Positions 9,154-18,861 of a DNA stretch of 64,000 nucleotides are shown one piece after another. The stretch comes from Methanothermobacter wolfeii (GTDB lineage Archaea; Methanobacteriota; Methanobacteria; Methanobacteriales; Methanothermobacteraceae), in assembly GCF_025397995.1 (NCBI RefSeq), contig NZ_CP104550.1, positions 896,001 to 960,000 of the forward strand, read 5' to 3'. The position numbers and the translations under genes are program-made. The first letter of the stretch is position 1. Each line of letters begins with the position of its first letter. Under the pieces are notes generated by a model. The model was not told the origin of the DNA and did no database searches. It saw only the letters and a list, made by a program, of their open reading frames with translations.

Positions 9154-12100
9154 ATGGGAAGACATGTGATTTTACTATTAACGGCATTCTTCATACTGGC
9201 ATTCACAGGAACCGTGGCAGCAGAAGATTCACAGGGAAGTACGAACAACAGTTCAGGGCTGAACTCTTCTGAGATACATTGCCTAATATTATCATGGGAC
9301 ACAAGCGCTGGACAGTACCAGATCCCTGCAGAAAACGTGATGAAAGAATATCCTAATGTAAAGATCCAGATTAGAAGTGTTTCACAGGCCAATCAAAATC
9401 TAAGTGAAATCCCAGAACTCATTGATTGGGCGCATCTCATCTACCTTAACAATATCCAATCAGGTGCACTGGCTAACACGATCTTAAACTTAAATTCAGG
9501 TGGCAGGCTTCATGGAAAAACAATCGTGGCAGAGCCCCTCCCCTATTTCTGTTACCCTATCATCCGCCTTACAAACATCAACAACACAGAATTCGTGGAT
9601 ATAAACGGAACCCCCCTCACAGATCAGCAGATACAGCAGATATATACAGCAATATCATATTCCCCCAATAGCCTACAGGTACTGGCGGGTTTCCAGCAAA
9701 GATACCCAAGACTCTATTCACTACTCCAGATCAGAAAATATTGGACTGCTGAAATGGCATGTACAGAAAACAGGATGCAACAGTTACTCTACATGTTAGC
9801 AACCGCATTTCCAGGACTTGGATTCCAGTACAAAGAACCAGTACCCGGAACATTATACGGAATTTACAGGGATCGTAAACTTTACACCAACCTCACTGAA
9901 TACACACAGCTCCACCTCAAACCAGGGAGACCAACCGTTGGTATAGTGGCATGGATGTCCACCACATGGGAAAAGGGAGATCTTGAGTTGTATGATTCCC
10001 TCATCAGGGAATTTGAAAAACAAGGAGCCAGCGTAATGGTCCTATTTGGCCAGGGAAACCCCACACAGGGTAATCATATTTTAAATGGGATTAAAGAATA
10101 TTTCATCGACAATGAAACAAATAAAAGCCGTGTCGATGGGATAATACATTTCACATGGCTCCTTGGCGGTGAAACTTCACGAGCAGCTATTGATGAACTA
10201 CTAAACAGATACGGTATCTTGGTATTTGAGCCTATAACATCATACATGGATATTGACACATGGGAAATTTCAGAGGGCGGTGACTGGTCAACAGCAACCA
10301 CCATGGCACTTAAAGAAACCCAGGGACAAATAGTACCTATTATCATAGCTACACAGCAAAATATAATCTGCCCAAACACAGGCCTCCTCATGAGCTTGAC
10401 CAAACCAGTAGATGAGAGAATAGCCAAATTCATAGAGACTGTGAAAAACTGGATAAATTTACGATATCTGCCAAATACAGAAAAGAAGGCGGCACTGATC
10501 TACTATAATTATCCGCCAGGTAAACAGAACATTGCCGGTGCCGATTCACTCAACGGCCTAGAATCAATACTTACAATAATTAACCTATTAAAAGAGAACG
10601 GATACAACGTAACAGGGATCCCGGAGAATGTTGATGAACTCATCAACCTCCTCATGACAAAGGGGAGAACCATTGCAACATGGGCTCCAGGAGAACTCGG
10701 AAAATTAGCAGAAGACGCAACACTTTACCCTGTGGAACGTTTCATGGAATGGTACAGTAAACTCCCGGAGATAACAAGAAAACAAATGGAAGAAGGTCCC
10801 TTTGGTTATATAGAGTGCATAGCAAAAAAGATAATCGCAACAGAAAATAGAACATCCTCATTCATCGACACTGCAAATACCCTCATTGACCACTGGTATA
10901 AGGCAATGCTCTCGACCATCGATGAAATGGGATCAATGCTAACCAGTGAAAAGATATCAGATGCAAAAAACCTCGTTGAAAGGACGCATGAGATATTACA
11001 AGGTCTCCTGGTCAATTCCGGCAGCTTAACAGAACTACAAATTATTAAAAACCAGTTCATTGCACTGCAGATACCAGGGCTCTGTGGATGGGGCGCCCCA
11101 CCAGGAAATATGATGGTTGTTGAAAAGAACGGTACAAAATATTTTGTAATACCCGGCATACGGCTTGGAAACATCTTCCTGGGACCTCAACCACAAAGAG
11201 GATACACAGATCCAGGCATGTTATACCACAGCACTATAGTCCCTCCAAATTATCAGTACCTTGCATTCTACGCGTATCTACAGACAGAATTCAGCGCCGA
11301 TGCTGTTATACACCTTGGGAGGCACGGGACCTATGAATGGTTACCTGGCAAGGATGTGGCCCTCTCCGGGGCAGATTACCCTGACATCTGCATATGGACC
11401 ATGCCATCAATCTACATCTACACAATGGACGGTGTAGGAGAAGTATTACACGCCAAAAGAAGAGGTCTGGCAGTTAGCATCAGCCATTTAACACAGCCAT
11501 TTGCACTGACAGCATTAAATGACGATCTTCTAGCCCTTAAAACACTCACAGAGAGGTACATGACAAGTACGGATGATTCTCAGAAAATACAACTGCTTGA
11601 AATGATAAAAGAGTCTGCAAGAAAGCTCAACCTAGATACCTTTATAGATTTAAATGCCTCAGGAGCTGAAATCGCCGATAAAATCCATGATTACATTATA
11701 GAACTAGAGAGTACTGCCACGCCCCTCGGTTTACATGTATTCGGTAAGGACTGGACCCGAGAACAGGTTACCTCCCTCGTCACGACCATGGCAAAAAAGA
11801 TAAGTTCCATAGCACTGGGCTCCAATAACTTCACTACCCCGGCGATGGTGATTGAAGGCATGCCAGCGAATCTCACAGATATCATAGGAAAATTCTATGA
11901 TAATATGGGACTCAATGAGATAATAAATTATCTCCAAAACAGTACCGGAGGAACCTTACCGAAACAGAAATTCAAAGCCTCCAGAACATCTACAGATACG
12001 TCAATGATGTTAAAACAAGTCCGGCCAGAGAACGTGAAATGCTACTTAGAGCCCTAAGTGGTGGATACATCCCCCCGGTCCGTGGTAACGATCCAGCAAG

Positions 12101-13904
12101 GACACCGGATGCACTTCCAACAGGCGGTAACCTCTATGGTCTTGACCCGCAGAAAATCCCCTACTGGGATGCCTACCTCAATGGCAAGAAAATGGCAGAA
12201 GAAGCCCTGAAAAGTTACAATACAACACCATCACAGCTTGGCGTCGTACTATGGGCCACTGAAACCCAGAGGGACAGCGGCGCAACCATAGGCTTCATAC
12301 TGTACCTAATGGGACTTGAACCAATCTATCAGCAAGGGTACCAGAGTGGCAATGTCCTTGGTGTAAAGGCCATACCACTCAGTGAGCTTGGAAGACCAAG
12401 AGTAGATGTCCTCGTAACCATCTCAGGTATATTCAGGGAGACATTCCCACAGTGCACTGTTCTGCTTGACAGGGCCTTCAGAATTGCAGTCGCAGCATCA
12501 TATAATACCCTCCTCGCTGAAATAAACAAGGAAACAATAGCCGAGCAACTCAAAGCAGCATTAAATGCAACCATGATGACGATCCAGAAGGCTGGTTTAT
12601 TCGTGCCTGGAAGTGACCCCCTTGAGATGAACTACATTGCAAAGCATTGGCTGGAAGATACGAAAAAATTATTACAGGCAGGCGTACCAGCAGAAGATGC
12701 GGGTAAGATGGCTATATCCCGGATATTCGGACCTGCGATTGGAGAATGGGGAGCTAAGGGCGTGCGTGAAGGACCACAGCTAGCATGGACGTGGAACGAC
12801 CGCCTCGAACTTGCAGACACCTACATCCACGATATGCAATACGCTTACAGAGAAGACGAACAAGCAACACCCCTTGGAGAAGTATTCACAATGAGACTGT
12901 CAGACGTGGAAGGAGTATATCACTCAAGATCCACCAATGTTAGGGGCATACTCGACCTGGACCACAATTATGAATTCCTTGGGGGATTCGGTATCGCAGT
13001 GGAAAAGATGAGTGGTAAAGCACCGCAACTATTCATACTTAACCAGATAGGCGCTGAACCACACGTGGAGACACTAAGTAAATTCATCAACAGGGACCTG
13101 CAGACAAAGCTTTACAATCCCCAGTGGATCATTGAAATGATGAAGGAAGGCTATGCAGGGGCATCATACCTCTCAGGTCAATTCATTGACAACATGGTGG
13201 GCTGGGAGGTGCTAAGACCAGATTCAATCACCGATGAAATGTGGAACAACGTCGTAGACATCTATTTAAAAGATAAATACAATCTTGGAGTCACAGAATG
13301 GCTGTCCATAGGTAACAATGCCTATGCAATGATTGGCATCACAGGTAAACTCTTAACAATGGCGCACAAAGGTTTCTGGCATACGGATGATGGAACTCTC
13401 AGGTTGGTGGCTAACACATGGGCTAAACTGATAGCTGAGCATGGTGTTTCTTGCTGTGATTGCAGTTGCGGTAACATTGCCATGATGCAGTGGGCCATGC
13501 AGTATGTGAACCCTGACCTCCTTGCAAGGGTCAAAGCTCAGATATATGCCGCCACAAGAAGCGCTGCCTTTGCATCACAGGAAACTCCTGATACATGGAA
13601 TCCGGACACATCCTCAAATCCTGGAGGTCAGCATGGTGGTGTTTCACCCGGTGAAACATGGAATACCCATCCATCAGGATCCTCACAGACAGGTGGCAGT
13701 CCAGCCACCCCTGGAGCAGCCAGCCAGTCAGCCACGCCCGGAGAAACAGGTGAAACAGCACCTTCTGGTCAGGGAAGGGCATACGAGGTCAGTGAAATGG
13801 GAAGATCATCAGCATCAGCTACAGGACTACCGCTATATGCTGTGTTTGGAGTCATAGCTCTAGTAGCCCTTTTAGGTGCAGGTTACTTCCTCAAAAAACC
13901 ATGA
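9154..13904 (+). pseudogene. Exported, membrane-anchored CobN/magnesium-chelatase H-like protein, split by one frameshift
   Basis: Two overlapping frames (9154-12057 and 12039-13904) form one protein of about 1,580 residues homologous to the CobN/BchH large chelatase subunit (VIHLGRHGTYEWLPGKDVALS; SGGYIPPVRGNDPARTPDALPTG; TLLAEINKE). The frame is lost near 11948-11951; one extra G restores NLTETEIQSLQNIYRYV into SPAREREM. The N-terminus is a signal peptide (HVILLLTAFFILAFTGTVAA); the C-terminus is a Pro/Gly/Ser/Thr-rich linker, one TM helix (LYAVFGVIALVALLGAGYF) and Lys-Lys-Pro. The chelatase domain should thus lie outside the membrane, unlike cytoplasmic CobN. SD GGAGGTGA. Base use is more AT-rich than in neighbours. 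Either recently inactivated or affected by a sequence error. Confidence 0.8.
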
Positions 13905-13981
13905 AAATTTTTTTCTCTTTCCTTTTTTGTATTTAAACACATCATGTCCTCTAGTTTCTCCTCAAAAAGCATCACCGGCTC

Positions 13982-14944
13982 CTATTTCCTCTCATACACG
14001 AACCCTGGAACAGCGCTATCCAGGGGATCAAAGGTTTCAGGGTTTTTAACCTCCATGCATATCATGCTGACCTTTGAGTGGAGGGATGTTGGGAGTCTGA
14101 GGATCCTCTTGAGGTCGATTGTGACCTTCGCATCAACCATCCGCATATTGATCTTTGAAACACCCTTAACGAGCCTGGGATAGACCCTTGGCCCTATCCT
14201 TCGTTTAAATACACCCCACTCCCCATCCCTGATAAGGTTCCTGTTCTTCACTATCTCCTTCACTGTCCTTTTCGTGACACCCTCAATCTCCTCATCACCC
14301 CCCATATGGAGGAAGAGATGCCTGGCCCTCTCCGTGAAAACCCTGTGATATCCGACGGGTATGGTGAAGTGTTCCAGTTCATAGGTTCCTGTGCTGTCGC
14401 TGAATTCCCTCCTGGGTTCCCTTGCACCTGCAGTGTACCTGAGTATCTCTGCCCTCACCTCGGACTCCATCTCCATGACCTCAGGGTCAAGCACCCTTAT
14501 ATGATACCCCCTTCCCGAGTAGATCACATGGATGTCATCAAGTCCAAGGTCACCCCTCAGGGTGTCAACCATCATGAGGACGAGTTCAAGTGCCTGGCTG
14601 AGGCACTCCTCACAGACACCCCCACAGTTACATGACCTTACAGGGAGGTCCTTTGCATCAACATCGAATATGAGTTCCGACCTCTGCCACCCCTTCCTCC
14701 TGCCAGGGTCCCTGTAGAATGCCACTGAGGAGTAGGCTGCGAAGGGGAACCTTGCCTTCATGAAGACAGAAAGCCTCCTCTCATCACTGAAAACCCTGTA
14801 CCTGTCATTGGGGCCCCTGCCGTGGTGGTCAAATCCGAACTCCCTCATATGGATGTCCTCCCTTATAAAGTCAGGGAGGTCCCTTACATTCCACTCCTCA
14901 CGGTAGTATCTCCTTCTCTCCTGGGGTGTTGCGGGTTCAAATAT
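13982..14944 (-). CDS. priS: DNA primase catalytic (small) subunit PriS; start codon appears to be ATA
   Basis: Catalytic primase subunit with the active-site aspartates in LIFDVDAKDLP (about residues 92-100), zinc-type cysteines CNCGGVCEEC, the HVIYSGRGYHIRV loop, and the late TIDLKRILRLPTSLHSKVSMI motif. Homologues begin about 12 residues before an EERxxYYxxEW motif; here that reads FEPATPQERRRYYREEW. No ATG/GTG/TTG lies between it and the upstream stop. ATA at 14942-14944 has GGAGG 9 nt upstream (plus strand 14954-14958). The first ATG (14848) would drop 32 conserved residues. It follows priL by about 110 nt. Confidence 0.9.
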   Translation of the reverse strand: MFEPATPQERRRYYREEWNVRDLPDFIREDIHMREFGFDHHGRGPNDRYRVFSDERRLSVFMKARFPFAAYSSVAFYRDPGRRKGWQRSELIFDVDAKDLPVRSCNCGGVCEECLSQALELVLMMVDTLRGDLGLDDIHVIYSGRGYHIRVLDPEVMEMESEVRAEILRYTAGAREPRREFSDSTGTYELEHFTIPVGYHRVFTERARHLFLHMGGDEEIEGVTKRTVKEIVKNRNLIRDGEWGVFKRRIGPRVYPRLVKGVSKINMRMVDAKVTIDLKRILRLPTSLHSKVSMICMEVKNPETFDPLDSAVPGFVYERK

Positions 14945-14948
14945 CCTA

Positions 14949-15044
14949 TCATGCCTCCAGGACCATGGAGCCTCCGTAACGGTTACCTGAATCCATTGTC
15001 AGCGTTATCTCCTTCAGGTCCGTCCTTTCAACAGGAAACTCCAT
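14949..15044 (-). CDS. Possible 31-residue small protein between priL and priS
   Basis: A short ATG frame just after the priL stop encodes MEFPVERTDLKEITLTM then DSGNRYGGSMVLEA, with AGGA 5 nt upstream. Its TGA stop lies about 4 nt before the presumed priS start, which would suit translational coupling. I do not recognise it. It may only carry ribosomes to the unusual priS start. Confidence 0.35.
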   Translation of the reverse strand: MEFPVERTDLKEITLTMDSGNRYGGSMVLEA

Positions 15045-15051
15045 CAGATTC

Positions 15052-16389
15052 CTATTCTGAATCCTTCTCCTCATCTCCACCTTCATCTCCCTTCCCCTCT
15101 GATTTCATGATCCACTTCATCCTGTTATAGTATGATAGTGGATTTGTGATTCTGGCGCATATCCTGTCAGGGTGGCAGAGGTCAGGGAGGTGTATCTTGA
15201 TCTTTTCACAGCTCATGGGGGTGTACCATCGGCTCTCGCCTTCATTTTCAGGTTCCGGTTCCTCATGAACCCCGAATCCCAGCTTCGCTGTTATGTTGAG
15301 CTTCTCCTGGGGGTCGTCCTCAAAGAGTGGCGGCTCGCACTTCTCTGCAGCATCATATATGAGGGGGAGTATCTCCTCCCTTGTTATCCTCAGGTCAGGG
15401 TCAAGGTCGGATACCTTCATTGGGGTGCGGTCCCTGAATATCGATGGGTACAGCCTTGCATAGGATATGAAGGATGTGAGTAGCAGAACTATGGCATCGT
15501 TCCTGCTCCCTGACTTCACACCTTCCATGGTGCCCTTTATGCATGGTGGGAATGCCTCAGGGACCAGTTTACCCGGGCCTGCGGATTTAACACTTGTCCC
15601 TGTGAATGCGAACATCTCCTCCGATACCCTGGATGCGATGAGCTCTGCAGCCTCAAGGATGAGGGGGTGTGGCTGGACCCGTGACCTCATCTCGTGCACC
15701 CTTGCAATGTAGTCCTCGGTCCTCTGCATTATCATCCTCGATATCATTGTCTCCTTGAGTCCTGAACCTACAAGGAGCTGGTAGAGTCTCTCAGGCCTCC
15801 TGTCCCTTATCCGATCCTGGAAGGTTTCCATGAAGTCATCACCCTCAATTATAACCCTCCCCCTGTCCAGTATGATGTCTGTGAGTTTCAGTTTCCTGGT
15901 CCTCAGGAGCTCTTCAAGTTCAATCCAGCGCAGGTCCCCGGATCCAAGCTCATGGAGGACCTGGCCTGTTATCTCATCACGCTCACCCTCCCTGAGGACC
16001 CTGAACCTCTCCTCGATAAGGGCGCCTGTGGATTCAACCACCAGCCTGGCCTCCCTGGAGACTGGTCTGAACTTTGCACCTGTTGCCTGGGCCAGTACAT
16101 AGAAGGCGAGGACATCGTACTCCTGGATCTCAGGGTTCAGGAGGTATGCGTAGTCTCCATGGTTGAATTCCCGTTTTTCTCTTTTAAGGTACCATTCAAG
16201 ACGTTTAACTGCAAGTTCCATTATACTCCCTGGTATGAGGGAGTTGTCATCAATGTTCTGGCCGTCGGTGTGTTTCACGATCTCCTGGAGTTCCTCGCTG
16301 GTGTCGGCTATCCCATCAAGGGCCCCGTAGTTCCTTACAAGCTCCCTTGCATCCTCCGAGAAGGGGTTTATGAAGAGTGAAGATACCAT
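15052..16389 (-). CDS. priL: DNA primase large subunit PriL
   Basis: Regulatory, iron-sulfur subunit of the archaeal primase, 445 residues. The C-terminal domain carries four cysteines expected to bind the 4Fe-4S cluster: EKCEPPLF, PMSCEKIKIH, LPDLCHPDRICARITNPLSYY. The N-terminal helical region begins SSLFINPFSEDARELVRNYG. It forms the primase with PriS, encoded just downstream on the same strand. The C-terminus ends in an acidic, lysine-rich tail. Confidence 0.93.
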   Translation of the reverse strand: MVSSLFINPFSEDARELVRNYGALDGIADTSEELQEIVKHTDGQNIDDNSLIPGSIMELAVKRLEWYLKREKREFNHGDYAYLLNPEIQEYDVLAFYVLAQATGAKFRPVSREARLVVESTGALIEERFRVLREGERDEITGQVLHELGSGDLRWIELEELLRTRKLKLTDIILDRGRVIIEGDDFMETFQDRIRDRRPERLYQLLVGSGLKETMISRMIMQRTEDYIARVHEMRSRVQPHPLILEAAELIASRVSEEMFAFTGTSVKSAGPGKLVPEAFPPCIKGTMEGVKSGSRNDAIVLLLTSFISYARLYPSIFRDRTPMKVSDLDPDLRITREEILPLIYDAAEKCEPPLFEDDPQEKLNITAKLGFGVHEEPEPENEGESRWYTPMSCEKIKIHLPDLCHPDRICARITNPLSYYNRMKWIMKSEGKGDEGGDEEKDSE

Positions 16390-16456
16390 ATATACTGATC
16401 TGTGGTGAATGGTTATAAAAAATGATGGGTACAGATCATGTTAACAGGGTGATGAG

Positions 16457-16558
16457 ATGATTGTAAGAGGGGAGCCCCCATACCCTGATGAAGAAAGGAT
16501 ACTGGTTGATGAGTCCAGAATACCGTGCCTAGTGGAAATCCTACGGTACGATGAATAA
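16457..16558 (+). CDS. Small acidic protein of 33 residues, unrecognised
   Basis: In the 330-bp spacer between priL and metG an ATG frame encodes MIVRGEPPYPDEERILVD then ESRIPCLVEILRYDE. A GGGTGATG ribosome-site-like sequence lies just upstream. Composition is protein-like (Pro/Glu rich start, hydrophobic end). The rest of the spacer holds repeated TGATGA and CTGA motifs, so a C/D-box-like RNA cannot be excluded, but I could not place proper guides. Confidence 0.45.
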   Translation: MIVRGEPPYPDEERILVDESRIPCLVEILRYDE

Positions 16559-16613
16559 AGGGAACAAGTGCCGGGAACCACCCTGACTGATCTGATGAAG
16601 GACCCATGATAAA

Positions 16614-16621
16614 TTTATATA
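16614..16621 (+). promoter_or_regulatory. TATA box for metG
   Basis: TTTATATA within ATAAATTTATATAGAAG, about 100 nt before the metG start. Predicted transcription start near 16645 gives a leader of about 75 nt. Confidence 0.6.
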
Positions 16622-16721
16622 GAAGTAAACAGTAAAATTAGACTGGATTAAATCATTTTATATTACTCTGAGCATTAAAGCCTTATTCTAATCCGGTTCA
16701 GGATTCAAGGAGGAGTTTAAG

Positions 16722-18680
16722 TTGAGCAAAGTATTCATCACCTGCGCACTTCCATATGCCAACGGTCCAACACATCTCGGTCATCTGAGGTCAACCTACA
16801 TACCCGCGGATATATATGCAAGGTACCGCAGGCTCAGGGGGGATGATGTTCTCTTTGTATGTGCAACAGATGAGCATGGAACCCCTATAGCTGTGAAGGC
16901 TGAAAAGGAGGGTAAAAAGCCCATTGAAATCGCGACAAGGTATCATGAGATGATACGCAGGGACCTTGAGGACTGCGACATATCCTTTGATAACTTCTCA
17001 AGGACAACCAGCAGAACCCACTATGAGATAGCCCAGAACTTCTTCCTGAAACTCTATGAAAGGGGATTCATATATGAGAAGGATATAAAGCAACTTTACT
17101 GTGGTGAATGTGAACGTTTCCTGCCTGACAGGTACGTTGAGGGGAAATGCCCCTACTGCGGTGCCGAGGGTGCCAGGGGAGATCACTGCGAAGCCTGCGG
17201 AAGGCACCTGGAGCCTCTCCAGCTTGAGGAGCCCCTATGCATGGTCTGCGGTTCCAGTCCGGAGGTGAGGAAGTCGAGGCACTACTTCTTCAGGCTGAGC
17301 AGCTTCCAGGACGACATCAGGGAGTGGATTGAAGGCTCGGACATGCCATCCAACGTCAAGAACTATGCTCTCCAGTGGCTCCGTGAGGGCCTCAGGGACT
17401 GGATACTCACGAGGGACATGGACTGGGGAGTCCCGGTACCCCTTGAGGGGAACGATGGCAAAATCATCTATGTGTGGGGTGAGGCCTTCCTTGGATACAT
17501 TTCATCTGCGGTTGAATGGAGCAGGAGGACCGGGAAGCCCTGGAGGGAGTACTGGGATGACGGCGCCATCCACTTCATAGGGAAGGACATAATATACCAT
17601 CACTCCATATTCTGGCCGGCCCTCCTCATGGCCTACGGCTGCAGGACCCCCGAGAACATAATAGCAGGGGAGTACCTCTCACTTGAAGGCAGTAAAATGT
17701 CAACAAGTAAGAACTGGGTGGTCTGGACATCTGAATTCCTTGAAAAATTCCATAAGGACCTCCTAAGGTACTACCTGACCGTTAATGCTCCCCTTACAAG
17801 GGACACTGACTTCTCATGGGATGACTTCCAGAGGAGGGTTAATGATGAGCTTGCAGATGTCCTCGGCAACTTCCTCCACAGGACCTTCTCATTCACTGGA
17901 AGGTTCTTTGATGGGAAGGTGCCTGAACCCTCAGGATACACCGAGGATGACCTTGAGTTTCTTGACTCCATAAGGGATGCCCATGAAAGTGTGGGGAAAC
18001 TCATCGATGAATTCAGGTTCAGGGACGCCCTCATGTTCATAATTAAGCTTGCCAAGAAGGGTAACAAGTACTTCAATGACCAGGAACCATGGAAGGCCGT
18101 TAAGGAGTCGCCGGAGAGGGCCGCAACATGCCTCTACCTCTGCAATCTCCTGGCAGCCAACCTGGGGAGGCTCCTGGAGCCCTTCATGCCATCATCATCA
18201 GGGAGGATCCTTGAGACCATGAACCTTTCCGGTGGACCCTGGGGTTTCCATGAACTTGAACCCGGACAGGTCATAGGGAGGGCGAAGCCCCTCTTCTCCA
18301 AGATCCCAGATGAGGCGATTGAGGAGGAGAAATCAAAACTTGAAGCGGAGGATGAAGCAATGTCTGAAGAGGTAACAATTGACGATTTTGCAAGGATGGA
18401 TATAAGGGTCGGCATGGTGATGTCAGCCGAGAAGATAGAGGGATCCGATAAACTGCTGAAGCTTATCATAGACACAGGTGATGGGGAAATACAGGTTGTC
18501 GCAGGCCTGGCAGAGAAGTACAGTCCAGAGGAGCTTGAGGGGAGAAAGGTGACCGTCCTGGTTAACCTCAAGCCCGCCAGGCTCTTCGGTGTTAAATCAG
18601 AGGGCATGGTACTTGCAACCGGTAAGACACTGAACATACTGGACCCCCGGGATGCTGAGGTGGGTGAAAGGATAATGTGA
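16722..18680 (+). CDS. metG: Methionyl-tRNA synthetase
   Basis: Class I synthetase of 652 residues. The HIGH-type motif is seen as [14 protein letters not shown] near residue 10-23. A zinc insertion has four CxxC pairs (CGECE, CPYCG, CEACG, CMVCG). The KMSKS-type motif appears as [13 protein letters not shown]-terminal EMAP/Trbp-like tRNA-binding domain ([26 protein letters not shown] to GMVLAT) is fused. Start TTG at 16722 behind AAGGAGGAG. Confidence 0.96.
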   Translation: MSKVFITCALPYANGPTHLGHLRSTYIPADIYARYRRLRGDDVLFVCATDEHGTPIAVKAEKEGKKPIEIATRYHEMIRRDLEDCDISFDNFSRTTSRTHYEIAQNFFLKLYERGFIYEKDIKQLYCGECERFLPDRYVEGKCPYCGAEGARGDHCEACGRHLEPLQLEEPLCMVCGSSPEVRKSRHYFFRLSSFQDDIREWIEGSDMPSNVKNYALQWLREGLRDWILTRDMDWGVPVPLEGNDGKIIYVWGEAFLGYISSAVEWSRRTGKPWREYWDDGAIHFIGKDIIYHHSIFWPALLMAYGCRTPENIIAGEYLSLEGSKMSTSKNWVVWTSEFLEKFHKDLLRYYLTVNAPLTRDTDFSWDDFQRRVNDELADVLGNFLHRTFSFTGRFFDGKVPEPSGYTEDDLEFLDSIRDAHESVGKLIDEFRFRDALMFIIKLAKKGNKYFNDQEPWKAVKESPERAATCLYLCNLLAANLGRLLEPFMPSSSGRILETMNLSGGPWGFHELEPGQVIGRAKPLFSKIPDEAIEEEKSKLEAEDEAMSEEVTIDDFARMDIRVGMVMSAEKIEGSDKLLKLIIDTGDGEIQVVAGLAEKYSPEELEGRKVTVLVNLKPARLFGVKSEGMVLATGKTLNILDPRDAEVGERIM

Positions 18681-18740
18681 AGCATTGGCCGGCAGAACCC
18701 CATAGGAGGGGTGATGCGGTGAATGATGATTGTCGTCTGA

Positions 18741-18822
18741 GGGGATGTTGATGGATAAAAGCGACATGAGTCCTTACCATCCCCAAGAACTCAACCTATG
18801 AAGGGATATTGATGGATAACAG
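18741..18822 (+). repeat. Pair of GGGATrTTGATGGATAAmAG repeats
   Basis: Nearly identical 20-nt segments at 18742-18761 and 18803-18822 (offset about 61) lie in the 180-bp spacer between metG and the DUF530 gene. Each contains an ATG GAT start of a very short frame (16 and 9 residues). Function unknown; the spacing fits the tandem-duplication pattern seen elsewhere. Confidence 0.55.
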
Positions 18823-18861
18823 GCCAGGGGCTCCATCCTGAAGCCTGAGTGGAGAATACCC

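Noticed and set aside
11930-11990. Programmed frameshift in the CobN-like gene
   Set aside because: No slippery heptamer or downstream structure was seen, and the same kind of single-base loss affects many other accessory genes, so mutation is simpler.
16440-16610. C/D-box small RNA
   Set aside because: TGATGA and CTGA motifs are present, but spacings do not give two guide segments of the usual 10-12 nt; a small coding frame explains part of the region better.
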